From Prunus persica (lineage: Eukaryota; Streptophyta; Magnoliopsida; Rosales; Rosaceae), in the NCBI RefSeq assembly GCF_000346465.2, contig NC_034009.1, positions 29,508,131 through 29,572,130 on the forward strand: 64,000 bases of DNA. Reading direction: 5' to 3'. Positions within the stretch are counted from its first letter, which is position 1. Each line of letters opens with the position of its first letter. Both the position numbers and the translations under genes were made by a program. The notes under the pieces were generated by a model. It was not told the origin of the DNA and did not search any database. It was given only the letters and a program-made list of their open reading frames with translations. This document shows positions 35,772 to 49,142 of this stretch, piece after piece.

Positions 35772-37211
35772 TGATAGGATTTTTAGTACTTGTGCAAACA
35801 GAGTTAAAATCACATAAAATACTTGCAAGAATACAAGGCTATTGTAGTATAGATGCTCATGCAAGGTCGTTTTTCTCAAGGACTAATTAGCAATTTATGT
35901 AAAAATAAATTCCAAATAACTACTTAAAATAAAAGGTCAAGAAAGATTATGAATTTGGTTGATTCTAAAAACAAATACAATTGAAGGAAAGAGTTTTGAA
36001 TATCAATTTATAAAAGCACTAGGGTTTCACCATCACCTAGCAATCCTATGAACTTTTACCAATTACTTATGATTTGCAAACATGCCACTTTGAAGGTTAG
36101 GTTTTCCTAATGTATATTCTACTTGGAACCTCCAACACAGAACGTATATCTAACATGCAACCCGTCCGGACGTTCGGATCAAATCTGAACATGAAAGATT
36201 CATTAAGTTTTGTGAAAACCCTTTGAAAAACCATGCAACCCTTAAGACGTGGTATTCATCTGAAGTGAAATTACAATTATTAATCACAAGAAGCTAGCAT
36301 CAATTTCAGGGAACCTTCCGACCAAAATTGCATCCAATTACTTTTCTAAAGATCCTAATGGTGATCAGACATTAAGACAATTAGATAGTTTAAAACAGTG
36401 ATTAACAATTCAAGTAGGCATGCACTCATCATAAGCAATTAAATAAAAATCACATATTCATGCTAAGGTTCAAGGCTTCACCCTAGCAAAAGAAATTTAG
36501 TTACGCATACTCATAATTGAAATTCAAGACAATATCATTAAGAAGAAAAGAACGAAAACACCTGAAAGTTGTGAAAACCCAAAACCCTAGCAATTGCTCT
36601 CCACAATACAAAGTTCAAAAGTGAAAAAAGGCGTCCTCAATTCCTTGTGAGAAAGAGCTTAAATACCCCTTAAAAACCTAGCTGCCAATGTACAGCTTTT
36701 CTATCCCCACAAGGAAACTAATTAAATAAAATAATACTAGGAAATAAAGTCCAAATTGGAATAGGAGAATCTGCCCAAAATCTGCCCAGCCACGTTTTGG
36801 CCCCAAATCTCCTCCAAATCTGGCCCAAGATAGCTTGTTTTAAAGATAAAAATGTTCTGAACACTTCTCTAGAAGGCCACGAACCCATCCGAGGTCATCT
36901 TGGGCTCCAAAAATGCAATAAAAGCCCAACACGTCACTATTCCAGCACCGCGCACTGCTCCTTTATTTTGTTGCCAGAAAATAACCGCTTGGAAGAAAAA
37001 TCTGAAATTTTGATACGATCAAGCTAAGTGACTCAAGAACGTCCTCCAACTGGAATTACTCCAAAATTCCTCAATTTGATTATGTTTTGCTCTAGAGAGA
37101 GTCGAAAGTCCTATATTGAAAATATAATTCAAAGTATCAAAATTCTTTCAAAATATTAACCAAAATATACTAAGAATGAGATTAAATATATAATATAAAA
37201 TATGTCCATCA
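35772..37211 (-). repeat. Athila LTR (upstream copy)
   Basis: 1440 bp on the minus strand from TGATGGACAT to ATCCTATCA. The outer edge is set by the target duplication and the inner edge by the primer-binding site. No second copy is in the window. It holds AT-rich sequence with no coding capacity. Confidence 0.75.
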
Positions 37212-38069
37212 ACAATCATCAAACTCTTGCGAATAATCTTGGAGTAGTGGCATCACTCTGAATGTCTCCTTTCTAACGTCAAATCCCACTATCACTTTCT
37301 GCTTCTCATAGATCCAATGTACGGCCCCATTGAGACACACACTTCCACTACTTCTCCTTCTATAAGAGACAGAGGCGTAAGCTAGAGCATCAAAAGGAAG
37401 ATGGCCAGGGTCTACCTGCAATGGCCTCCATAAACTCGTGCCTAGTGTGATTATGTTGAACCCGACATGACATTTTCCAAGTCCTTTGGAATGAAGATAG
37501 AGGAACTGGAGAACCTTATACTCGTTGGAAAGTGGACTGTACCCAAAGTGATATGTAGCAAATCCCGGCCAGTAACCTTTTATTTTAATTTCATTGAGGG
37601 GAAGTTCGGTGCATTCTCGGGTGCTAGGGTTAAGCATAAAAACAGGGCCGTGCGGAGAAGATAAACATACCAAGCCCCAGACATTCTGCACATCATGTGG
37701 ATGGCCAAAGCCGAAAGCTTTACGCAGATTCTTGCATGAAAATTTGGCGACACGGGTTGGAATGCACCCTTGTTGCTCTATTTTTTAGGAGAAGAACACG
37801 TGTTTTGACGAGCGGGGTCGTAGTTTCTCCTTTTTCTTGGCTCGTTGTTTCTCCTTTTCGAAAAGGAATTTAGTGATGCTCTTGTTGCTGTCATTCCAGC
37901 GAAAGTTGTGACAGGCGGCGACAAAGGAAGGGCTGCGGATGAGGGAGGACCAAGACGTGCATACGCACCTACACCTTATCAGAACCTTTGCTGGTAGCCG
38001 TGGGAGTATATGAGAGAATATGATTTCGGTTGGGAGCTCTGGGATTGGATGATCATGATGATAAGCTTC
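37212..38069 (-). pseudogene. F-box pseudogene 2, N-terminal part
   Basis: The minus strand gives the F-box (DHPIPELPTEIIFSHILPRL, CRCVCTSWSSLI) and then RSPSFVAACHNFRWNDSNKS. After a TAA at 37785-37787 comes IEQQGCIPTRVAKFSCKNLR, and then the FBA strands NVWGLVCLSS, STRECTELPLNEIK, YHFGYSPLSNEYKVLQF and NGAVHWIYEKQKVIVGFDVR. It ends in QEFDDC, where Athila cut it. The 5' edge is an AG acceptor (CTCTTGTAG before GAAGCTTATC). The exon with the start codon is not found upstream, so the copy is truncated at 38.07 kb. It pairs with 29520-29965. Confidence 0.85.
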
Positions 38070-41015
38070 CTACAAGAGTTAAATGAGGATAATACGGTAA
38101 ATTCACACTTTTTCATATTTAAAAAAATTAAAAGAAAAAGAAAAAGCAGATAATAGATCCTATTTTTATGGAACACAACTACCCATTATCTTTTTTAATT
38201 CTAAAATAAATTTACTTATTTTTTTAAAAAAACCTCTCGCAAACGCGGAAGCGCGTGCAGAGAGGCTAATAACTCATAATTCAACCAGTTTTGTACCCCA
38301 TGGTGAATGGAATATATCTAGAGTTCAACTTCTAATTAAATTATTAAATTTTCTTTATTCCAAGGAGGAATGTTTGCTGATTTGTACAAATTAAAAGTTA
38401 CTTTATTTCTCAATCACTTTGTTCACAAAATAATATTGAAGGCCAAGACAACTGAATGAAGAGAAAACATAGAACTTATAAATATTATTTCTCAATCTTT
38501 CTTTTGTTTGCCGGGGAACAAGAAATACTCCCCAAATTAATATACAATCCAGAAATGCTAGACTTTGGAGGGCCAAATAAGAAGATACTAATAGACTTGG
38601 GTATGGCCATGGAGGAGACTTCACTAAGGCAAGAAAAACAAAATCGTTTGCAATAAATATAGAGATATTTAGTCATATATTTTTTTCTTAGCACTAATAA
38701 TATAGATAAATTCTACACCATTTAATTTCTATAAACAAACCCAAAAAATGACAGCTGGCCCTATTGAATTTTATTTTGATTATTAAATTACTTTGATGCC
38801 TTATGGAGTGTTTTGGGTTTTTTTTAATGAGGTTTTTGGGTTGGGTTTGTTTTAAGAAATCAATGACAGTTTTGTAATTTAAAAAAAAGTTAAAAGCCTT
38901 TTTGTTATATTGTAAATGAGCTTTGGGTGTGTTTTTAAAGTCAATTTCTTATAGGTTTTATATAATTAATTTGGGCTCTTATATTTGGTATAATAGTGAA
39001 TCTCCCTAAAAATAATAGGTATATTATCATTCATAAAATAAAAAGAACATAAATAAATTTTCTGTTTAAGTAAATCACATAATAGGTACATTATTATTTT
39101 TTAAGTATTAAAAGTAATAGGTACAGTAAAAAATAATAATCTACCTATTATTTTATGGATGAAATTAATAGGAACACAGTAATAGGTATATTATTTATAA
39201 CATAGGTAAATTATTGTACCTATTAAAAATAATCTGTAGATTATTATTCATGAAAATCTAGGTACAATAAAACTTTAATAGGTATATTATCATTCATAAA
39301 AGAAAAAGAAACTATATATAAATTTTGTGTTTAAATAAATAAGTCATGAAATAGGTTACATTATTATATATATATATATATATATATAAAGGTAGATTAT
39401 TATCCATCAAAACTTTTTTTTTCCAGATTATTATACATTAAAACTAGGTATAGTAAAAATTTAATAAATGAAATTCAAAATCCAAATTTTTTTTTAATTT
39501 TTAAAATAAATGAAATCCCCTGCGGCACTTAAAAAAAAAAAAACCAACTATGAGGCACTTTTATTGAACCAAAAACCGAGAGCATGTGTAGAAAGGAAAA
39601 GATGGAACAAAATTTCAAAAAGGCAAGCAAATAAGGAAAACTAAGCATTTCCAGCCAACTCATTGTTGACTATATCTATTAATAAATTTTAATAATAAAA
39701 CGGATAATTAATTGCATACAAAAATTCTGAAGGGAATCACCACAATAAATTGGGGAATCAAAAATTAAAACGCCACCCGTTGAATTGTAAATAGGGGTAT
39801 TTTAGGAATTAAAAATTTATAATAAATAAGATATTGAGCTTAATAAGGTAACTTGATGAGTTGGATCCTGGTCATGAATTTTCACTTATAAAAATTGGAT
39901 ATTATTTATAGGAACAAAAAGTGAAGAATTGTAGGTAACGCAAAATTGAATTTAAAGAGTGTTAAGTCAAATTTACAATTGATTTATTAATTTGAAAATA
40001 AGTGCAGTTCTGAGGACCAAATAGAAAGGGCATGGATCATGCATGGAGGAGATTTAATGAAGGCAATAATGTCACTCGACATCGTCTTCACAGTGAGACA
40101 ATAAGTCAACCAATAAAAAGACAGAGAATTAATGTGGCAAGTTTGTGTTGCGATTAACATGTCATTGTGGACATTTGGATGATCGTGTGGTTGTGGTACT
40201 GCGCAAATGGTTCACAAAATAAAGGAAAAATGGAAGAATTTTATTTTGAAATGTCATCATCTTAAGGAAAGGAAGAATTCAAAAGCAAAACATTTTGGTA
40301 CCGACCCAAAGGATGATGAACCGACCGGGGGGACCGACACTACAATCCGTCGTTCATGTCCCACCCTGACCCCCTAGTCATTTGGAGTCAATTCTAGTAT
40401 TTATTAAGTACTCATCTGGTAAGTTGGACTGTACTTACTAATTTATGTTAGATAATATTAATTTGTTTTGAAAAGGACTGACTGTTTATTCATAAAATTA
40501 TAAGGCGTTTGGTGTTGTTCTGAATAAATAGTTAGACTAAGTTATATTTTGTTTGGTGCTCCGTCAGACTTTTTTTTTTTTGTCAATTATTTGGCAAGAT
40601 TCATATGACCTTTTTTGTTTTTTTTTTTTGGTGCCAAGATATATAAGACAAGATTACATGAACTAACTCATTATCATAATTGTAGAACTTAGGATTATAA
40701 GTTACATAGTATATAAGCACACCTTTAATGATGGAAAAAATAAATTCAGATATTGATATAAAAAAAACTTCTTTTCTTGATATATATATATATATATATC
40801 ACATACAGTCAGTCCCTATGGACATGAAGCATGAAGTATGAGAGAACTCCCTAATTTTACTTGGTTGATGTGCATGAATCGATTTCCCCATGGTCATTCT
40901 AGCTTTTGCCATCCTAGCTTACCATTGTAATTATAGTAATTTTTCCAATACATAAAAAATTGAAGGATCGATGTGATGGTTATTGCGTATGGACTGGAAA
41001 ATTTGTTTCACTATA
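38070..41015. other. AT-rich intergenic DNA
   Basis: No gene is recognised. The part 38270-38500 is also present near 45240-45305 and 53430-53680, and is 5' flank duplicated with the F-box units. The stretch 38990-39480 holds degenerate repeats of an AATAGGTATATTATCATTCA kind, possibly a decayed MITE. Short open frames here lack motifs. Confidence 0.4.
38270..38500. repeat. F-box-unit flank, also at 45240-45305 and 53430-53680
   Basis: The shared tract includes AATTCAACCAGTTTTGTACC, GGTGAATGGAATATATCTAG and CAACTGAATGAAGAGAAAAC. Three direct copies in the same orientation show that whole F-box units with their upstream DNA were duplicated in tandem. The 45.2 kb copy is only the last 65 bp. 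Confidence 0.75.
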
Positions 41016-41023
41016 TAAATTAA

Positions 41024-41207
41024 TCAGTTCTGATCTCTTGGACTACATGGCTCTAAGAGATTTGTGGCCACTCATCGTTGAATGTAAATTCAACGGTTCA
41101 CTCATTCTTGCACTCTTTTTAAGAAACTTTTTTGAACCATTGGATTAATATCCAACGGTAAGTGACCACAATCTCTTAGACTCCTAGGTCCAAGAGATCG
41201 GGAATGA
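41024..41207. mobile_element. short foldback MITE with 8-bp TSD
   Basis: The left arm TCAGTTCTGATCTCTTGGAC and the reverse complement of the right arm, TCATTCCCGATCTCTTGGAC, are alike. Both continue through TCTAAGAGAT and GTTG-type sequence, giving a 184-bp hairpin. TAAATTAA flanks it at 41016-41023 and 41208-41215. It is non-coding; the hAT type is suggested by the 8-bp duplication. Confidence 0.7.
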
Positions 41208-41215
41208 TAAATTAA

Positions 41216-42088
41216 TTATTAAATAATTTAAATTATGAGAAACCCTTAATTATCAAAGCTTTGGCAGTTTCGTATTGCCTTTTTTTTTTCCTTTTTCTTT
41301 AGTCTTTTTAATTGTTCTCTTTGTTTGATAAGACTTGAAAGTATAGTCAGAAGATGCACAAACAAACCATTGCAACGACATGGATTTTGAAGAAAAACTC
41401 ATAAGAAGAGAGAAGAAAGAGAAGAAACAAGAAGAAGCATATTGGAGAGAGTATGAGCGAGAGGGAGAGATGAATACAAGGAAAAGAGAAAATAACAAAG
41501 AAGAGCCCTAAAGAGAAGACAATAAAAAGAGTGTACAAATTGTGTTTTCTTTTTTCCTAGCTTTATAATTAAGCATGTATTATCTAAACCGGGGTGTGTA
41601 TGTTGCATTAGTTAGTCAAGTAAGGATAATATTAAAAGCCCAACACATTTAACATAGTCAGGTAATTAAATAAGACAAGTTCACACCAAACAATTGACAT
41701 GAATTATTTACTCCTATCCAAAATCTAATATAGATACAGTGTACCAAACATGCCGAGAAAGCTTGTATTAAAAAAAATAAAAAAAATATCAAAGAACTGA
41801 TTTCTTCAACCAAAAAAAAAAAAAAAAAAAAAACAGCAGGCAAAGCAGGATTCTGAATTAGAGTAGGCTGGGCGTGGTAGGTGGGCTGCGGATAGGAGTT
41901 GCAGTGGGCTAGAATTTGTGGGATACGGAATTTAATAAAGATTTTTCTTTTTGCTTTTTTGATAATCATTGGCATCTTCATTCAGGTAATAAATAACAAA
42001 TTTTGTAGACATAGCATTTTCATTGTGAAAAGTTGTGAAAATGCTATGCATGCAACACATGGAATTAATTAACTCATGCTCTTGCTAT
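41216..42088. other. gap before the Nudix gene 3' end
   Basis: AT-rich with A tracts at 41812-41833. No gene or clear element was found. The part nearest 42088 is likely the 3' UTR of the Nudix gene. Confidence 0.4.
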
Positions 42089-43950
<1,862 letters not shown>

Positions 43951-45175
43951 TGTAGCAGAATATCTACATGTGGTGGAATACACCAATCTGGCCGAGCACA
44001 TCAATGTGGCCGAGAGCATAAAAGTGGTCGAAAGCCTATATGCGGTCGAAAATGTAGATATGGTCTAAAGCCTATATGCGGCCGAAAATGTAGATACGGT
44101 CAGAAGACTAAAAGTGGCCGAATACATAAAATCAATCAATGCTTAAATAAGGAGAGTGATAATCCGTAGGAGGATTTTCTCATAGGTTACAATTCAAATA
44201 TGGAAAGAATTATGCCAGCTTGATGGTCAACTGAAGTTATTGTGAGAGAGCTCACGATGGAAGGAAAATCAAATCAAATAAAATATTATTATTCACATTA
44301 AATCGCACGCATGAGATAAGGGATTGAAGATATTCTAGAGCAATTATGATTGATTTGAAGGCCAATTAACGACTGACCAAATTGAGACGCACCGAAGCCC
44401 CTATAAATACCAAGCTTATGGAAGAGAGAAAAGACCCCCGACACAACACACAACTTGTCATTTTATATTCTCTTCAATTTCTATCCTAAGAGTAGCATAA
44501 TGTAGCCATAGCCTAGTACTTATTTTTTCCGCTCTAGTTTCCGTAGATTTCAATTATGCCTTTACATTCTTATTCTTGTTTTTCAATTCTATTTTAATTA
44601 CAATAATTTCAATTCACGTTATCTTTACTGTTCTTCGTAATCTATTTTACTTTCCGGCCTTTACTTTACTTTACGCATTTCAATTATTTAATTTATGCAA
44701 TTTACATTACGCACTCGTCTTTATATTATTTAATTTACGCATTTTACATTACGTACTTGTCTTTACATTCTTTATTTTATGCATTTTAAATTACGCACTC
44801 GTCATTTATTTTACGCACTTTACTTTCCGCACTTGTCTTTCAATTATATTTAAATTCAAGCACCTTTTACTTTACGCACGTGTTCTTTGTTTCATTACAT
44901 TTCACCTTCAATCTACATCTCCACCCACTCCACATCATTTGGTCGCTCACATTAAGCCTTGAACCCGAGGTAGTGAAAGAACCTAGGCCATGATGAGGTT
45001 CCTTGCTCAGCCGAACAATCGTTTGATTAAAGTCAGATCTCAGACGCAACATATTCATCTACTCACATTCCATTCAAGCTCAAATTCGGGGCTTGGTGGT
45101 GGCACGGCCCGCACTCAAAAGAAGAAGGACCAAAAACTCCTTTCGTCGGCCACCCCGGCCGAAAAGAGGGAAACA
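43951..45175 (+). mobile_element. probable solo LTR
   Basis: The unit begins TGTAGCAG and ends GGGAAACA, with TG...CA termini. TAAA lies directly before the start and after the end (a 4-bp match; the fifth base is ambiguous). A TATA box CTATAAATACC at 44401 is followed by an A-rich then T-rich transcribed-looking tract, as in an LTR promoter. It contains degenerate repeats of GCGGCCGAAAATGTAGATA type (about 43985-44130) and TTTACGCA type (about 44640-44880). No internal element is attached. Moderately sure. Confidence 0.5.
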
Positions 45176-45904
45176 TAAATATTTAGATGCTCAATCACCT
45201 TTTTTTTTTTTTTTTTTTGCCATATATTTCTCAATTATCTTTGTTCAAAAAATATTATTGAAAGGCCACTGCTACTGACTGAATGAAGAGAAAACATAGA
45301 AAACTATTACGCGTTGATTATCTCACTAGTAAAAAAAACCCCTTGCGCAACCAAATTTTGCGCGACGAAAAACTATTCGTCGCTCAAAGTCACTTTGCGC
45401 GACGAAACTCAAAACTTCGTCGCTCAAAGTCTTGCGCGACCAAATTTTGCACGACGAAAAACAGTTCGTAGCGCAAAGTCACTTCGCGCGACAAACTTTT
45501 GCGCGACGACAATACATCGTCGCTCAAAGTCTTGCGTGACCAAATTTTGCGCGACGAAAAAAAATTCGTCGCGCAAAGTAACTTTGCGCGACAAACTTTT
45601 GCGCGACAACAATACATCGTCGCTCAAAGTGACTTTGCGCGACGCAATAATGAACTTCGTCGCGCAAAGTCCTTATAAAAATAAAATATATATATTTTAA
45701 AATCTTTGCATGACGTAATCCAAACATTTCGTCGCCTAAACTAATTTATTTTTGTTTTTTATTTTGTATGCATAACACTTAAGAAATTAAACAGTATATA
45801 TATTTATTAAGTAGCTTTAAATTTATTATTTTAGATCGGATCGGATTTTTGTTAGAAAAATATATTATTGTTGTTCAGATTGGGTTTTTGTTAGAAAATA
45901 TATA

Positions 45905-46485
45905 TTTTAAATTGACGATCGAATTAGTTCATTGTATTCATATAGGGTCAAGGAGTGTAGCTGTAAAAAATCATCAAAATCGGAGTTAAAATAACCGTTA
46001 AATCGTGATTTTTCATTATAACCGTCGAAAAGTTTTGTCCCATTACTTGATCTCTGAATGTTTATTTTTTCCGATTTTTGGCGTATATGATCTCGAACTA
46101 TAAACAAATAAGTTTGACGGTTGGATCGTTGAAACTAGTTTTGGTGAATGTATATGCCATCAAAACAATATATTCACTAACAATTAAGAGGTTATTTATA
46201 CGTTCGTTAGATATAACATAAGATTTTGTAGTATCCACTAGTGTAAATATTTTAAATTGAAGATCAAATTCAGTCATTGTATTCATATATGGTTAAGGAG
46301 TGTAGCTGTAAAAAAAAATCATCAAAATCGGAGTTAAAATAACCGTTAAATCGTAATTTTTCATTTATAACCATCGAAAAGTTTTGTCTCGTTACTAGAT
46401 CTCTGAATGTTTGTTTTTTGCGATTTTTGGGGTATACGATCTTGAAGTATATACAAATAAGTCTGACGGTTGGATCGTTGAATGG
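45905..46485. repeat. 220-bp direct duplication inside the CACTA element
   Basis: The tract starting TTGTATTCATATAGGGTCAA occurs near 45931 and again near 46276. Each copy runs through AAAATCGGAGTTAAAATAAC to GACGGTTGGATCGTTGAA. The period is about 345 bp and similarity is roughly 90% by eye. It is non-coding. Confidence 0.8.
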
Positions 46486-47299
46486 TGTGTGTATATATAT
46501 TTATTTATTAAGTAGCTTTAAATTTATTTATTTTGTACGTATAACACTTAAGAAATTGAATAGTATATATATTTATCAAGCAGCTTTAACCTTATTTATA
46601 TTTTAAATTGTAAAATAAATTAATTTTATTTTTATTATTCATAACAATTATTTTTATAAATATTGTGTTACGAACCAATTTTTCGTCTCTCAAAAGTTTG
46701 CGCAACCAACAATTTGTCGCGCAAAACTCTAAAAATTTGGACGGGTACCAAAAATGGGACGCGGGATTTTATAAAAAAATAAAAAAAATTTAGACTTTGC
46801 GCGACCAATATTTTTTGTAGCTCAAAACTTTGCGCGACCAATATATATTTTTCGTCTCGCAAAAATTTGGGCGGGTACCAAAAATCGGACGAGGAAATTT
46901 TTTTAGACTTTGCGCGACCAGTATGTATTTTTCGTCGCGCAAAAATTTAAAAATTTTGGCGGGTACCAAAAATGGGACGCGGGGATTTTTATTTTTTTTA
47001 AATAATTTTTTTAGACTTTGCGCGACCAATATTCCTATATTCGTCGCGCAAAAATTTAAAAATTTTGGCGGGTACCAAAAATGGGACGCGGGGATTTTTA
47101 TTTTTTTTAAATAATTTTTTTAGACTTTGCGCGACCAATATATTTCGTCGCGCAAAACTTTGCGCGACCAATATGTTTCGTCACTCAAAACTTTGCGCGA
47201 CCAATATTCCAATATTTTTCGTCGCGCAAACCTTTGCGCGACCAACAATATTTTTCGTCGCGCAAAGTGATACGGTTTTTAAAACCGAAATAACTCATC

Positions 47300-47835
47300 C
47301 ACCATTTTCTCAATGCCTTTCTCTACTCTTACCTCTCCTTTCTCTTTCCCTCTCCCCAAATCCCACCATTTCTCTCACTCACTCCTCTCACTTAATCTCT
47401 CATCTCTCTCTTCACTATCTCTCACTCTCTCTCACTCACTCTCTCATCTCTCTCACTCATTCTCTCATCTCTCTATCACTATCTTCTCTAATTCTCTCAC
47501 ACTCACTTCTCCCTCTCATTCTCATTCACTCTCAATCTTGCCAAAAGGTATATTCTCTCCAAATTTTAAATTTTTTTCATTAATATGTGTTTTTGGAGTT
47601 AATTTTGAGTTTGTGTGGGTTTTGGGGTTGAGTATAGGGGAGGGATTGGAGTTTGGGTTGGATTTGTGGTATAACAATTTTAGGGGAGATTATGCCTTCT
47701 TTTTTTTTGTGGTTATTTGACCATATTTGTTTTTTTTGTAGGGAATCATCGAGACTTTGACGGCTAAAGTTGAGGATAAGGAAGCTATCAAAACATATCC
47801 TCCGCCACTACCACCACAATACGCTTGTATTAGGA
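47300..47835 (+). other. leader-intron-exon-like segment in the CACTA interior
   Basis: A 230-bp CT-rich stretch resembles a plant 5' leader. It is followed by a GT (AAAAGGTATATTC, about 47548), an AT-rich intron-like part and an acceptor TTTTTTGTAG (ending 47741). The downstream frame reads GIIETLTAKVEDKEAIKTYP and then PPLPPQYACIRI. I do not recognise the protein. It may be a captured gene start or the first exon of a decayed transposon gene. The proline run faintly recalls the MED7 N-terminus, but that is too short to count. Confidence 0.35.
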
Positions 47836-48759
47836 TTTTATTATTGTACTTTGTTAATTTATGTGTACATTTTGAATATTATATATATATTTATTGGATA
47901 ATTTAATCACTATTTTTCATATGTAATTTTATTTTGAATATGTCAATTTAAATTAAAGTAATTAAAAAAATCATACAATTAAATTAAATTTAAAAAGTAA
48001 AAATTAATATCAATTTAAATTAAAGTAATTTTAAAAAGAAATCATACAATTAAATTAAATTTAAAAAGTAAAATTTTGAAAAAATTCATATAAATAAATT
48101 CATCTTAAAGAAATAATAAAACAAAAAGTCAAAAACCTTGCGCGACAAAATATTTCGTAGTGCAAACTATTAAATTAGTTTATTTTAAATTAAAAAAATT
48201 TAAAACAAAAAATATTTCGTCGCGCAAATATTTGCGCGACGTTAGTATTCGTCGCGCAAAACTCAAAAAATTTGGACAGGTACCAAAAATTGGACGCGGG
48301 AATTTTTTATTTTTTTAAAATTTTTTTTAGACTTTGCGCGACCAATGTTTTTCGTCGCGCAAAACTTTGCGCGACCAATATATTTCGTCGCGCAAACCTT
48401 TGCGCGACCAATGTATTTCGTCGCGCACAACTTTGCGCTACCAATATTTTTCGTCGCGCAAAGTCACTTTGAGCGACCAATCTTTTTCGTCGCGCAAAGT
48501 CGCTTTGCGCGACCAATATTTATTCGTCGCGCAAAGTCACTTTGCGTGACCAATGAAAAAACTTCGTCGCGCAAAGTCTTTCTTCACGATCTTTGCGCGA
48601 CGGATTCTGCGCGACGAAGTTTCTGTCGCGCTGAAATTTGTGCGACTACAATGTATTTTGCGCGACGAAATTCTCTTTGTCGCGCAAAGTGTAAAATGTA
48701 GTAGTGTTTATACCAAGATTTTTAACCGAGCAAGAAAATATCTTTCATCATACAGATGC

Positions 48760-49142
48760 ACAAGTATTAATTAGACATGCAAATATATATATAAGCTTCT
48801 ATTGAGGGATTCTTTATTTGAAGGACACCTTTATAGGGCCTACTCTATATTTTATTTCACTAATTTAAACCCATGAGTTAATGACCTAAATGGTCCCCCA
48901 ACTATTGCTCCATTATCATTTTGGTCCACCAACTAAAATTTTCAATTCAAATGTCCTTAAACTTTTTATTATGTACCAAGATTGTCCATCTGTGACAGAT
49001 TCTGTTACTTCTGATCACACGATGGCCACGTGACTGAGTTTTGAAGGGTATATGCGACTTTTTGAGAAGCTCTATCGAAGGGTATTACTAAAATGGTCCA
49101 TCAACTATTACTCCAGTATCATTTTGGTCCACCAACTAAAAT
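48760..49142. repeat. short direct repeats next to F-box copy 3
   Basis: A 53-bp unit ending ATCATTTTGGTCCACCAACT occurs at about 48890-48943 and 49090-49142. The spacer contains a GATGGCCACGTGAC tract. The second copy directly abuts the broken end of F-box copy 3. It is probably one end of an old insertion whose type I cannot tell. Confidence 0.4.

Larger units (their letters stand above)
29966..37211 (-). mobile_element. Athila-type Ty3/gypsy LTR retrotransposon, one LTR recognisable
   Basis: The element is inserted in F-box copy 2 with a perfect 5-bp duplication ACAAT (29961-29965 and 37212-37216). It is transcribed leftward. The upstream LTR is 35772-37211 (1440 bp; TGATGG to CCTATCA on the minus strand), followed by six bases and the primer-binding site. 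The gag-protease and pol frames follow. Past the end of pol, ATTGGGAGGCAACCCAA (about 30140) marks the usual downstream region. The last 170 bp before 29966 do not resemble the LTR, so the downstream LTR is missing or replaced. Family placement rests on the gag and RT sequence style and the gag-protease-RT-integrase order. Confidence 0.85.
45324..48706. mobile_element. non-autonomous CACTA element with dense TTTGCGCGAC subterminal repeats
   Basis: The left end is CACTAGTAAAAAAAA and the right end ATGTAGTAGTG (CACTACTACAT on the other strand), the hallmark termini of CACTA/En-Spm transposons. Both ends, and a third block in the middle, are packed with TTTGCGCGACSAA motifs in both orientations: clusters at 45340-45725, 46675-47275 and 48135-48690, with at least 19 half-sites in the first alone. 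Such arrays are where the transposon-encoded binding protein acts in this superfamily. The 3-bp flanks (TCT and TTT) match only in part. No transposase is present. The interior has a 220-bp duplication and an exon-like piece. Confidence 0.75.

Noticed and set aside
45283..45727. CRISPR-like look of short repeats with regular spacing
   Set aside because: This is a plant nuclear context. The repeats occur in both orientations, spacers are not unique, and CACTA termini bracket the region.
47065..47720. Ser/Leu/His-rich proteins in the CACTA interior
   Set aside because: They come from a CT-rich leader-like stretch and the GCGCGAC repeats. No protein family is suggested.
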